NCBI GenBank assembly: GCA_005881085.1
Contig: VBGU01000002.1
Location: forward strand, 1 to 20,417
Direction of reading: 5' to 3'
Length of the DNA stretch: 20,417 bases
From: Chloroflexota bacterium
GTDB lineage: Bacteria > Chloroflexota > Limnocylindria > P2-11E
Shown here: piece by piece, positions 1 to 7,389 of the stretch
Layout of the letters: every line of letters begins with the position of its first letter
How positions within the stretch are numbered: position 1 is the stretch's first letter
The notes under the pieces: model-generated
Told to the model about the DNA's origin: nothing
The model's input: only the letters and a program-made list of their open reading frames with translations
Databases searched by the model: none
Translations under genes and position numbers: made by a program

Positions 1-81
1 CGGAACCGTGTGAACTACGCGAATGCCGATCTGACGAGTACGCGCGTAGCGCCGTGGGAGCCGCCGCGCCCGGGTGACTGA
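1..81 (+). CDS. C-terminal tail of an unidentified protein (5' truncated)
   Basis: An open frame runs from the window edge to a TGA at 79-81 and ends in residues PWEPPRPGD. About three quarters of its third codon positions are G or C, better than the competing frame that ends at 77. Only 26 residues are visible, so the family cannot be named. It would converge on the moaDE gene, whose stop is at 162. The 80 bp between them shows no convincing terminator. Confidence 0.3.
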   Translation, partial: RNRVNYANADLTSTRVAPWEPPRPGD

Positions 82-161
82 TCTGAAAGTGAGCTGGACC
101 GTCCCGACCTGGCTCGAAAGGGCGTCTCGCTATCCCATTGTCCGAATCGCGCCCGACGGGG

Positions 162-824
162 CTACGCGTGCTCCTCGATCCAGATCGCGCCATCCTCGGC
201 GTGTTCCTTCTTCCAGATCGGGACGATCGATTTGAGCTCATCGATCGCGCTCCGCGCAGCGGCGAATGCGGCGTCGCGGTGGGGAGCGGCCGCGGCCACG
301 ACGACGGCGATATCGCCGATCCGGAGGTCGCCGATCCGGTGGTGCATCGCGATCCGGAGCGGGCCGTGCTCGCGCACCAGACGATCGGAGATCTCGCGCA
401 TCTTGGCCTCGGCCATCTCGGCGTAGGCCTCGTACTCGAGATGGAGGATGCGTTTGCCCCTGCTCTGGCTGCGGACCGTTCCGAGGAAGACGACCACGCC
501 GCCGAATGCGTCGTCGCGCACGAGCGCAAGCGCGTCGTCGACGGAGAGTGGCGCTTCGCTCACCGCGATGGGCGCGAGCGTGCGCGCGTCTCCTCCTGAG
601 ACCGGAGGTATGAGCGCCAGCTCGTCGCCGTCGGCGAGCGGCTCGTCGACGCCGACATATTCGCGATTCCGCGCGATGACGACCTGGCGCCCCTCGGTGA
701 TGAGGGGGTGCTCTTTGGTGATGCGTCCGATGGCGTCCCGCACGGTCGCTCCAGGAGGGAGCTCCAGATCAAAATGTCCTCGGCCCGCCGCTTCCCTATA
801 AGACGCGAATAGACGAACGAGCAC
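162..824 (-). CDS. moaDE: MoaD-MoaE fusion, molybdopterin synthase
   Basis: Molybdopterin synthase converts cyclic pyranopterin monophosphate to molybdopterin in molybdenum cofactor synthesis; normally MoaD carries the sulfur and MoaE is catalytic. Here both lie in one chain of about 220 aa. The first ~78 residues are a ubiquitin-like MoaD ending in PPVSGG. The rest is MoaE, with the FLGTVR segment and the WKKE motif near the end that supplies conserved lysines. The longer start, GTG at 830, abuts the ribosome site. GGGAGG at 835-830 is 5 nt from the GTG at 824, so I prefer 824 (220 aa). A MoaD must expose its Gly-Gly carboxyl end to be thiolated, so the fusion presumably has to be cleaved after GG. 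MoaX of Mycobacterium tuberculosis is a known precedent. No other Moco gene is in the window. Confidence 0.92.
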   Translation of the reverse strand: MLVRLFASYREAAGRGHFDLELPPGATVRDAIGRITKEHPLITEGRQVVIARNREYVGVDEPLADGDELALIPPVSGGDARTLAPIAVSEAPLSVDDALALVRDDAFGGVVVFLGTVRSQSRGKRILHLEYEAYAEMAEAKMREISDRLVREHGPLRIAMHHRIGDLRIGDIAVVVAAAAPHRDAAFAAARSAIDELKSIVPIWKKEHAEDGAIWIEEHA

Positions 825-860
825 GCGCACCTCCCAGAGCGTATCGCGCGGTCAGTCATC

Positions 861-957
861 TCGCGGCGGGCGACGGGTTCGCGGCGCAGTGGGGGCCGGC
901 GACCCTGCGTGGTCGCCGGAGGGACCCGCGAGCACGCGAGCCCGTCCACCGCCGCGG
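861..957 (-). promoter_or_regulatory. Nested-stem structured leader, candidate cis-regulatory RNA
   Basis: The 183-bp gap between divergent moaDE and the CorC-like gene contains three nested stems. 862-869 pairs with 949-956 (8 bp). 872-883 pairs with 935-946 (12 bp with one G-U). 896-904 pairs with 911-919 (9 bp perfect, 6-nt loop). On the minus strand it ends about 25 nt before the moaDE ribosome site, where a riboswitch would sit. On the plus strand it ends 50 nt before the CorC ATG. No T-run follows either side. A molybdenum-cofactor riboswitch is an obvious hypothesis given the gene, but I cannot match its consensus by eye. Confidence 0.5.
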
Positions 958-1007
958 CAGGAGTGGCCGCGGTTACGCAGCACTGGAGATGCGAGAATCG
1001 CACGTTC

Positions 1008-2309
1008 ATGGACACGAGCGCGCTCGTCGCATTCGGTCTCACTCTGCTGCTCGTCCTGGCGAACGGGTTCTTCGTGGCCGCCGAGTACGCGTTCGTCCGC
1101 ATCAGGAAAACGCAGCTCGACGAGCTCGCCCAGCAAGGGAGCGGTCGCGCTCGCCTCTCCGCGAGCATCGTCGGCAAGCTCGACCAGTACATCTCCGCGT
1201 CACAGCTTGGCGTGACGCTTTGCTCTCTAGCGATCGGCTGGATCGGCGAGCCCGCGGTCGCCGCGCTCCTTAAGCCCTACTTCGGGTGGCTGCCGGACCC
1301 GTTACTTGAGGTCCTCTCGTTCGCCCTGGCCTTCGGTGTCATCACCTATTTGCACATCGTGGTGGGGGAGCTGGCGCCTAAGTACCTCGCGATCCAGCGC
1401 GCGCTCGCTCTCGCGCTCTGGTGCGCCTACCCGCTCCATCTCTTCTACCGCGTGATGTACCCGTTCATCGCGCTCGTGAACGGAAGCGCGAACGCGATCC
1501 TCCGGATCGCTGGGATCCGCTCGAGCGACGACGTGAACGTTCACAGCGAAGAGGAGCTGAAGATGCTCGTCGCTGTCTCGACGCGGAAGGGCGTCTTGCA
1601 GGAGAGCGAGCGCGTGATCGTAGGGCGCGCGATGGAGTTCGCCGATCGCATCGTCCGTCAGGTCATGGTGCCGCGGACCGAGATCGTCGCGGTCTCGGAC
1701 GACACGCCCGTCGCCGACATCCTGATCACGGCTCGGCAGCATCGTTTCTCGCGCTTCCCCGTCTATCAGGAAGACCTCGATCACATCATCGGCATCGTCC
1801 ACGTGAAGGACCTCGTCGGCGTCGACAAAGAGAACCGGACCCGCGCGCGCGACGTCATGCGAAAGGTGCCGGTGATGCCCGAGACGATGCGCCTCGACCA
1901 GGCGCTCGCGGAGTTCCGGCGGCAGCGCGTTCAGCTCGCGATCGTTCTCGACGAGTTCGGCGGGACTGCGGGCCTCGTGACGCTGGAGGACGTGATCGAG
2001 CAGCTGGTCGGTGAGGTGCAGGACGAGTTCGATCGCGAAGCGCCCGCCTTCAAGGAAGAGGCGCCCGGGACGTTCGTGGTCGATGGGCTCACGTCCCTCG
2101 ACGCGCTGCGCGAGCGTCTCGGCGTCGAGCTGACGGACGAGCCCTACGACACCGTCGGCGGGCTCGTGTTCGGCCGTCTCGGCCGGCTCGCCGCGGTGGG
2201 AGACACGATCGAGATCGAGGGCTACCGGTTCCAGGTCACGGCAGTGGATGGTCGCCGAGTCGCACAGGTCCGCGTCGTGCGCGGCCGCCCTCCGCGAAAG
2301 GCGGCGTAA
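1008..2309 (+). CDS. CNNM/CBS/CorC-HlyC domain membrane protein
   Basis: This 433-aa protein has the classic hemolysin-C-like architecture. Residues 1-190 form a DUF21/CNNM transmembrane domain that opens with FGLTLLLVLANGFFVAAEYA. Paired CBS domains follow at roughly 205-325 (RQVMVPRTEI, RFPVYQEDLDHIIGIVHVKD, VLDEFGGTAGLVTLEDVIEQ). The C-terminal CorC_HlyC domain starts near 340 (FVVDGLTSLDALRERLG, DTVGGLVFGRLG). Bacterial members act in magnesium or cobalt efflux or tolerance; the haemolysin name is historical. The frame is open back to a GTG at 909, but that falls inside the structured leader. The ATG at 1008 begins the conserved membrane domain. No good Shine-Dalgarno precedes it (GGAG at 985-988 is too far). 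The gene is transcribed away from moaDE and has no operon partner. Confidence 0.92.
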   Translation: MDTSALVAFGLTLLLVLANGFFVAAEYAFVRIRKTQLDELAQQGSGRARLSASIVGKLDQYISASQLGVTLCSLAIGWIGEPAVAALLKPYFGWLPDPLLEVLSFALAFGVITYLHIVVGELAPKYLAIQRALALALWCAYPLHLFYRVMYPFIALVNGSANAILRIAGIRSSDDVNVHSEEELKMLVAVSTRKGVLQESERVIVGRAMEFADRIVRQVMVPRTEIVAVSDDTPVADILITARQHRFSRFPVYQEDLDHIIGIVHVKDLVGVDKENRTRARDVMRKVPVMPETMRLDQALAEFRRQRVQLAIVLDEFGGTAGLVTLEDVIEQLVGEVQDEFDREAPAFKEEAPGTFVVDGLTSLDALRERLGVELTDEPYDTVGGLVFGRLGRLAAVGDTIEIEGYRFQVTAVDGRRVAQVRVVRGRPPRKAA

Positions 2310-2386
2310 ACAGAGAGCAAATGTGACGGCGAAGTAACGGCCCGCTTGCCCGGTGCGCTGGCATGAGGGCTGCTTATCTGTTTCGC

Positions 2387-2545
2387 ATGATGGACCTTTT
2401 GACCGGTGACGCTGGACTGGCGATCTTCACGGCCCTCGGTATCGCGGTGACCGCCGTCTCAATCCTGCGCGACGCCAAAGTGCAGAAGGCTCGTCTTGTG
2501 ACGGTGGTCGAAGAGGACCACGTCGACCTCGGCCACGCCGCCTAA
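2387..2545 (+). CDS. Small single-span membrane protein, hypothetical
   Basis: This 52-aa ORF has strong third-position GC bias. It has one hydrophobic helix (LAIFTALGIAVTAVSIL) followed by a charged tail rich in Lys, Glu and Asp. An in-frame ATG at 2363 exists, but its first eight codons lose the GC3 bias, so the ATG at 2387 is preferred. There is no ribosome site. The sequence TATCTG at 2375-2380 ends 6 nt upstream, which would allow a leaderless transcript (weak evidence). Its TAA overlaps the stop codon of the opposing small ORF. I recognise no family. Confidence 0.5.
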   Translation: MMDLLTGDAGLAIFTALGIAVTAVSILRDAKVQKARLVTVVEEDHVDLGHAA

Positions 2546-2709
2546 CGCGGGAACAGCGACCGCACGAAGCTGACGACGTCGCCGATGCGCGCACCCCAGA
2601 ACGCCTGCGCGCGCGGATCCATGAGAACGAAGACCCCCATAGCGGCGAGCGTGACCGCGCCGGTCATGACGGCGAAGCCGATGGCGCTGCTCCTAAATGG
2701 AATCCGCAC
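2542..2709 (-). CDS. 55-aa single-span membrane protein downstream of parB
   Basis: A GTG at 2709 opens a 55-codon frame ending at TAG 2544-2542. The protein begins MRIPFRSS, which gives a positive N-terminus. A hydrophobic helix follows at about residues 10-30 (IGFAVMTGAVTLAAMGVFVL), then an amphipathic tail ending VVSFVRSLFPR. The third positions are mostly G or C, as expected for a real gene. It begins 25 nt after the parB stop on the same strand, so it is probably the third gene of the parAB transcript. There is no clear Shine-Dalgarno; TCTAAA at 2724-2719 resembles a -10 box and might give it a separate leaderless transcript. Its stop overlaps that of the convergent ORF 2387-2545. I do not recognise the family. 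Confidence 0.55.
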   Translation of the reverse strand: MRIPFRSSAIGFAVMTGAVTLAAMGVFVLMDPRAQAFWGARIGDVVSFVRSLFPR

Positions 2710-2734
2710 GCGCCAACTTTAGAGTGCCGCCGCG

Positions 2735-3662
2735 CTAGGCGCGCGCCCCGCTTCGTAGGCGTGCCACGAGATTGTCCAGGCGCGCTCGCGAGATCGTCAG
2801 GAACTTCGCGAGGTTCTGGCGATCGGCCTCGGCGATGCTCCCGTGGCCGTCCTCGCCGATGGCCCGCGCGAGCTCCGATAAGGCTTCGTTCAGCTTACGG
2901 GTTGCCGTGATGAGCGCGTCATCGCGGAGCGGCGGAATCTCCGGTGCGGTCCGCTGCGCCTTCTCGCCGGGATGGAGGATGCGCTCGACCTGATCGTGCA
3001 GCCGGAGGAGCGTGAGCTTCCCGGCGATGATCTGCTTCGCGAGCGATTGGCGGCGCCGCTTGTTCTCGAGCTTCATGAGCTCGTACGCGGCCGAGAGGGT
3101 GTCGTACCGCTGCGCGACCATGTCGCGCACGTCGTCCGGGGCTGACGCGAGCCGCAGGCGGTTCTCGACGTATCCCTTGTCCTTGCTCAGCTTCGTCGCG
3201 AGATTGCGGATCGAATACCCGAGCTCGTCCGTCATCTTCTTGTAGATGACGGCCTCGTCGAGCGGCGAGAGGTCCTCGCGCTGCAGGTTCTCGATGAGCG
3301 CGATCTCGAGCGCGGTCGCATCGTCGAAGCGCTCCACGATCGCGGGGATCGTCTCTTTGCCCGCGAGCTTGGAAGCGCGCCAGCGGCGCTCGCCGGCGAT
3401 GATCTCGTACTCATTACCGGCGGGGCGGACGAGGATCGGCTGCAGCACGCCGTGCTCGCGGATCGACGCAGCGAGCTCGGCGAGCGTGTCTTCGTGCCAC
3501 GTGATGCGCGGCTGTCCCGGATTCGGGATCACTTTCTCGAGCGGGATATCGCGGACCGCGGTAGGCGTTCGCGCCGCAAGCAGGCTGATGATGCCGGGCT
3601 GCACATCGGCCTCCTGCTGGAAGATCCGCTCGCCCGCCTCGCGGAAGGACTTTCGTGGACGA

Positions 3663-3676
<14 letters not shown>
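2735..3676 (-). CDS. parB: Chromosome partitioning protein ParB (Spo0J/Noc family)
   Basis: ParB is a CTP-dependent DNA clamp that loads at parS and works with ParA to segregate the chromosome origin. The 313-aa protein has the expected order. The N-terminal CTPase domain contains NPGQPR (52-57), REHGVLQP (73-80), GERRWR (95-100) and ENLQRED (129-135). The helix-turn-helix region is around 155-175 (YSIRNLATKLSKDKGYVENR), and a C-terminal dimerisation region follows. The GTG start at 3676 is firm: an almost perfect Shine-Dalgarno, AAGGAGG at 3689-3683, lies 6 nt upstream inside the end of parA. The two genes overlap by 14 bp, implying translational coupling. No parS-like GTTTCACGTGAAAC palindrome was found in the window. 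Confidence 0.95.
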
Positions 3677-4433
<757 letters not shown>

Positions 4434-4714
4434 CCGCGCTCTCCTCTTTGCGAACCCCCTTGCCCGGGCCCGCTTCGAGTTGCTGTGCTCCCCACAGCGC
4501 GCGGAAACGTACGCGCCACCAGCCCCGCACGGACTATAACGGCTTGCGCTCGGTTTTTGTGCGGCCATGCGGCGGCCGCTTTGATTCGTCGGGCCCGTCG
4601 AGCGTCGCGCGCGGCGGCCATGGTCGATACTTCGGTCGTCCGGCGGTGCCGCGCGCGACGCTCGCAGGCCCGTCGTCGGCGCGCTCGCGAGCAAGCTCGC
4701 GGACGCGCCTCCTA
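4434..4714. other. Intergenic region between parA and the tRNA, with candidate parAB promoter
   Basis: No convincing coding sequence lies here. On the minus strand TATAGT at 4538-4533 is a good -10 match placed about 100 nt before the parA start; a -35 match is poor. Read on the plus strand the same spot gives TATAAC, but it lies 175 nt before the tRNA. Just before the tRNA, 4686-4692 can pair with 4695-4701 (7 bp, 2-nt gap), a tight GC hairpin of unknown role. Confidence 0.35.
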
Positions 4715-4786
4715 GGGCCTGTAGCTCAGTGGTAGAGCGGCGGACTCATAATCTGCTGGTCCCAGGTTCGATCCCTGGCGGGCCCA
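4715..4786 (+). tRNA. tRNA with CAT anticodon (elongator Met or Ile2)
   Basis: A complete cloverleaf is visible. The acceptor stem is 4715-4721 with 4779-4785. The D stem is 4724-4727 with 4735-4738. The anticodon stem is 4740-4744 with 4752-4756, and the anticodon CAT is at 4747-4749. The variable loop has 5 nt. The T stem is 4762-4766 with 4774-4778 around TTCGATC. The discriminator is A4786. The genome then reads CCG, so the final A of CCA is not encoded. It lacks the three G-C pairs of an initiator anticodon stem. Elongator Met and lysidine-modified Ile2 cannot be separated from the anticodon. C4-G69 and C5-G68 in the acceptor stem are also found in E. coli Ile2. Confidence 0.95.
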
Positions 4787-4879
4787 CCGAGTCCTCGGAT
4801 AGCGCGGTTCGGCGCTACGCCACAGTCGGAAGAGGCTTCGACACGTTCGGCGCGGCAGCTAGGACTACCGTTTGCTCGG

Positions 4880-5857
4880 ATGAAGGCTAGCGAGAAGGCC
4901 ATCTCCGTCACGCTCGCCGACGTCGAGCGCGCCCGCGAGATCGTCGGCCCGGTCCTTCACCGCACCCCACTCCTGTCGAGCCGTTCGCTGTCGGAACGCA
5001 TCGGAGCAGTCGCCTATCTCAAGGCCGAGAACCTCCAGCGGACCGGCTCGTTCAAGCCCCGCGGCGCCGTTAACGCCATTTCGAAGCTCTCGAACGAGCA
5101 GCGGGAGCGGGGGATCGTGACCATGAGCGCCGGCAACGCGGCGCAGGCGATCGCCTTCGCGGCTCGCACCGCAGGTTCCCCGGTCACCGTCGCGATGCCC
5201 CAAACGGCTCCTCAGTCAAAGGTCGACGCGACACGGAGCTACGGCGCCGAGATCGTGTTCGCGGCAGACATGACGAAGCTGATCGCGCTGGTCGGCGAGC
5301 TCAAGGATCGCTCAGGCGCCTACTTCCTTCATCCTTACGACGATGCCGCGATGATCGCGGGCCACGGAACGTGCGCGCTCGAAGTCCTCGACGACCTGCC
5401 AGACGCGGACCTGTTCGTCGTCGGCGTCGGCGGCGGCGGGCTGATCGCCGGCATCGCGACCGCGGTCGCGGCGAGGCGACCCCGCGCGCGGATCATCGGC
5501 GTCGAACCAACCGGCGCCGCCGGGATGCGCCGCGCGCTCGACGCGGGCCAGCCGGTGCGCCTCGAGCGCATCGACACCATCGCCGACGGGCTCGCGGCTC
5601 CGATCGCGGGAAGCATCCCGCTCGAGATCATCCGCCGCCTGGTCGCGGACGTCGTGGTTATCGACGACGACCTGATCGCCGAGGGAATGCGCTTCCTCGC
5701 GCAGCGCGCGAAGCTCGTCGCGGAGCCGGCGGGCGCTGCCGCGACCGGCGCGCTCCTCGCCGGGAAGATCGCGGTGCGTCCTGGCGAACGCGTCGTCTCC
5801 ATCGTGTCGGGAGGGAACGTCGACCTCGCGCGGATGGCGCAAATCTTCGGGGGGTGA
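4880..5857 (+). CDS. ilvA: Threonine dehydratase-like PLP enzyme (fold type II, no ACT domain)
   Basis: The likely reaction is PLP-dependent deamination of threonine to 2-oxobutanoate and/or serine to pyruvate. The 325-aa protein has the PLP lysine in GSFKPRGA (K59), the SAGNAAQA substrate loop at 83-90, the glycine phosphate-binding loop GVGGGGLIAG at 182-191, AEPAGAAA at 281-288 and SGGN at 310-313. It stops where the catalytic domain ends, so it lacks the ACT regulatory domain of biosynthetic IlvA. It matches the short TdcB or serine-racemase-like forms in length, and serine racemase is the main alternative. The ATG at 4880 begins just before the conserved domain; AGGA at 4861 is rather distant. 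Its stop overlaps the RNase H start. Confidence 0.88.
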   Translation: MKASEKAISVTLADVERAREIVGPVLHRTPLLSSRSLSERIGAVAYLKAENLQRTGSFKPRGAVNAISKLSNEQRERGIVTMSAGNAAQAIAFAARTAGSPVTVAMPQTAPQSKVDATRSYGAEIVFAADMTKLIALVGELKDRSGAYFLHPYDDAAMIAGHGTCALEVLDDLPDADLFVVGVGGGGLIAGIATAVAARRPRARIIGVEPTGAAGMRRALDAGQPVRLERIDTIADGLAAPIAGSIPLEIIRRLVADVVVIDDDLIAEGMRFLAQRAKLVAEPAGAAATGALLAGKIAVRPGERVVSIVSGGNVDLARMAQIFGG

Positions 5858-6264
5858 GACTCGTGCTCTACGCGGACGGCGCGGCACGCGGGAACCCCGG
5901 CCCCGCGGGCGCCGGGGCCATCCTTTACGACGACAGCGGGAAGGTCGTGGCGGAGCTCGCCCGTCCGCTGGGCCGCGCCACGAACAACGTGGCCGAATAC
6001 CGCGCGCTGATCCTCGGCCTCGAGGAGGCGCGGCGGCGCGGTGCGACGGCGATCGACGTGCGGATGGATTCGCTCCTCGTCGTGCAACAGATGCGAGGGC
6101 TGTGGCGCGTCAAGCATCCCGGCCTCACGCCGCTTGCGCTTCGCGCTGGCGCGCTTCTCGCCTCCTTTCCGGAGCGCGAGATCCGTCATATCCCCCGCGA
6201 GGAGAACGGCGCGGCGGACGAGCTCTCGAATCGCGCGATCGACGAGGGGGAGATCACGGCATGA
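5854..6264 (+). CDS. rnhA: Ribonuclease HI family protein
   Basis: RNase HI cuts the RNA strand of RNA-DNA hybrids. The 136-aa protein shows the family's acidic residues in order: Asp in YADGAARGNPGPAG, Glu in NNVAEYRAL, Asp in VRMDSLLVVQQM, and a C-terminal Asp in ENGAADELSN. This compact DGAARGNPG type lacks the basic handle of E. coli RNase HI and resembles archaeal-type or Rv2228c-like enzymes. The GTG at 5854 overlaps the ilvA TGA (GTGA) and gives the natural beginning MRLVLYADG. A second GTG at 5863 is better spaced from the G-rich ribosome site, so the start is uncertain by three codons. It is coupled by ATGA to the next gene. Confidence 0.87.
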   Translation: MRLVLYADGAARGNPGPAGAGAILYDDSGKVVAELARPLGRATNNVAEYRALILGLEEARRRGATAIDVRMDSLLVVQQMRGLWRVKHPGLTPLALRAGALLASFPEREIRHIPREENGAADELSNRAIDEGEITA

Positions 6265-6983
6265 GTCAGGACCCGCTTACTGCGTTCGTGGCGCGAAGTC
6301 TTCGCGCGGACGTCGGAGACGTGCGGAGCGAGCTCGTCGCGAAGAACTCGCTGATGGAGGTGGAGCGCATCCGTTTCAGCCAGGAGGGAGTCGAGCGTTC
6401 CCTCGCGCTGAAGCGCGTGCCTCCTGAGGACTCGCTCGAGGTGCAGCTTCTGCCATTCCTCGCGCGGAAGACCGACCGGGTGCCGCGAGTGCTCTCGCGT
6501 GGCGTCCCGCCGCCCGCCGTGCCGGCGTGGCCGTGGGTCATGACGGAGGACGTCCTCGACACCACGAGCGCGTGTCACGAGGATTCGCGCGCGATCGTCT
6601 TGACGAAGGTCGCGATCGAGCGCGCCGTCGCCACGGACGCTCCGGCGCTGGGCGCGCTCGGCGTGAAGACGGTGACTCCGGTCGATCTTGTGGAACGCGC
6701 CGTCGAGCGGGCGGCGACGGATCGCCCGGTCGATGCGGAGGCGCGCGCCGCCGCCGCGGCGCTCTCGCATCTTCCGACCGTGCTTTGTCATGGCGAGCTC
6801 GCGTGCACGCACGCGCGACTCACCGCGCGCGGCGTGATCATCGTGGAGTGGCGGCGCGCGTATCTCGGGTGCGGCCTTCTCGACATCGCGCAGCTGAGCG
6901 ACGACGTCCGGGTCACGGTCAGCAGGGAGATGGCTCGTGCAGGTCGGCTCCTCAACCAGGTCATGCGCACGGCGATCAAGTAG
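6261..6983 (+). CDS. Aminoglycoside-phosphotransferase-fold protein with degenerate catalytic loop
   Basis: This 240-aa protein has the layout of an APH/choline-kinase-like fold. LALKRVPP holds the N-lobe lysine (K51), E60 could be its helix partner, and WVMTEDV (92-98) looks like the hinge. LCHGELACTHA (175-185) sits where HGDxxxxN catalyses, and VIIVEWRRAYLGCGLLDIAQL matches the VIDWE...DLA segment. Compared with active kinases the catalytic Asp is Glu, the metal-binding Asn is missing, and the second Asp is Glu (E196). It may be inactive or use altered chemistry. It starts at ATG 6261 overlapping the RNase H stop, so it is the last gene of the ilvA-rnhA group. No substrate can be inferred. 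Confidence 0.7.
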   Translation: MSQDPLTAFVARSLRADVGDVRSELVAKNSLMEVERIRFSQEGVERSLALKRVPPEDSLEVQLLPFLARKTDRVPRVLSRGVPPPAVPAWPWVMTEDVLDTTSACHEDSRAIVLTKVAIERAVATDAPALGALGVKTVTPVDLVERAVERAATDRPVDAEARAAAAALSHLPTVLCHGELACTHARLTARGVIIVEWRRAYLGCGLLDIAQLSDDVRVTVSREMARAGRLLNQVMRTAIK

Positions 6984-6990
6984 TGAAATC

Positions 6991-7009
6991 CGCGCGCCGA
7001 AGGCGCGCG
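6991..7009 (+). terminator. GC hairpin after the APH-like gene, no T-run
   Basis: 6991-6998 pairs perfectly with 7002-7009 (8 bp, all G-C) around a GAA loop, 8 nt after the upstream stop. No T-run follows, so intrinsic termination is uncertain. The hairpin separates the ilvA operon from rnpB. Confidence 0.4.
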
Positions 7010-7028
7010 ATCAAAGGGGAGGGCAGAG

Positions 7029-7034
7029 TACAAT
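7029..7034 (+). promoter_or_regulatory. -10 box of the rnpB promoter
   Basis: TACAAT matches the sigma-70 -10 consensus at five of six positions. It ends 7 nt before the first paired base of RNase P RNA at 7042, the correct distance for the start of transcription. No good -35 match lies 16-18 bp upstream. Confidence 0.65.
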
Positions 7035-7041
7035 TGCACCC

Positions 7042-7329
7042 GCCGAGTAGGCCCGACGGTCGCGTCGGCGAAAGCCGCCGAGGAAAGTCCGGACTCCACA
7101 GGGCAAGGTAGGGGGTAACGCCCCTCCGCCGTGAGGCGAGGCCAGCGCCACAGTGACGAACCCGCGCAAGCGGGGTGAAACGGGCAAGCGCTACCTGGAG
7201 CAAGGCCGCGTAAGGGGACCATGGCGTGGCCCGCGCCGTCCCCGGGTAGGCCGCTAGAGGCGGAGGGTGACCTCCGCTCGAGAGGGATGACCGTCCTCGA
7301 CAGAATCCGTGCTTATAGGCCTGCTCGGC
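7042..7329 (+). ncRNA. rnpB: RNase P RNA, bacterial type A
   Basis: This is the catalytic RNA that trims tRNA 5' leaders. The ends pair as P1 (7042-7052 with 7319-7329, 11 bp). The universally conserved GAGGAAAGTCCGGACTCC occurs near 7079-7096, GTGAAACGGGCAAG and TACCTGGAGCAAGGCC follow in the middle, CCGGGTAGGCCGCT is near 7240, and CGACAGAATCCG...GCTTATAGGCC closes the core. The order and motifs match E. coli M1 RNA. The region is about 290 nt, shorter than the 377 nt of E. coli. An extra T at 7310 interrupts the conserved 3' strand of P4. The ends are given as the paired P1 limits; the true transcript may extend a few bases. Confidence 0.95.
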
Positions 7330-7357
7330 CTCGTCATCCGAACGGCGCGACCAGCCG

Positions 7358-7363
7358 TATAAA
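7358..7363 (+). promoter_or_regulatory. Candidate -10 box for the CHRD lipoprotein gene
   Basis: TATAAA lies 29 bp after RNase P RNA and 26 bp before the lipoprotein ATG. A -35 match is poor (TCGTCA at 7331-7336 is 21 bp away). Read-through from rnpB is the alternative. Confidence 0.35.
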
Positions 7364-7389
7364 GGATGAACCCACAAGGAGGATCGAAT

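Noticed and set aside
909..1007. Upstream GTG extension of the CorC-like gene
   Set aside because: The extra 33 residues come from the structured intergenic region and are not part of the family.
4726..4911. Minus-strand ORF whose product ends DRTWDQQIMSPPLYH
   Set aside because: It is the antisense of the tRNA gene, a well-known spurious translation.
5335..6189. 284-codon minus-strand ORF opposite ilvA and rnhA
   Set aside because: Arg/Ser/Pro-rich composition with no motifs; a shadow of the real genes.
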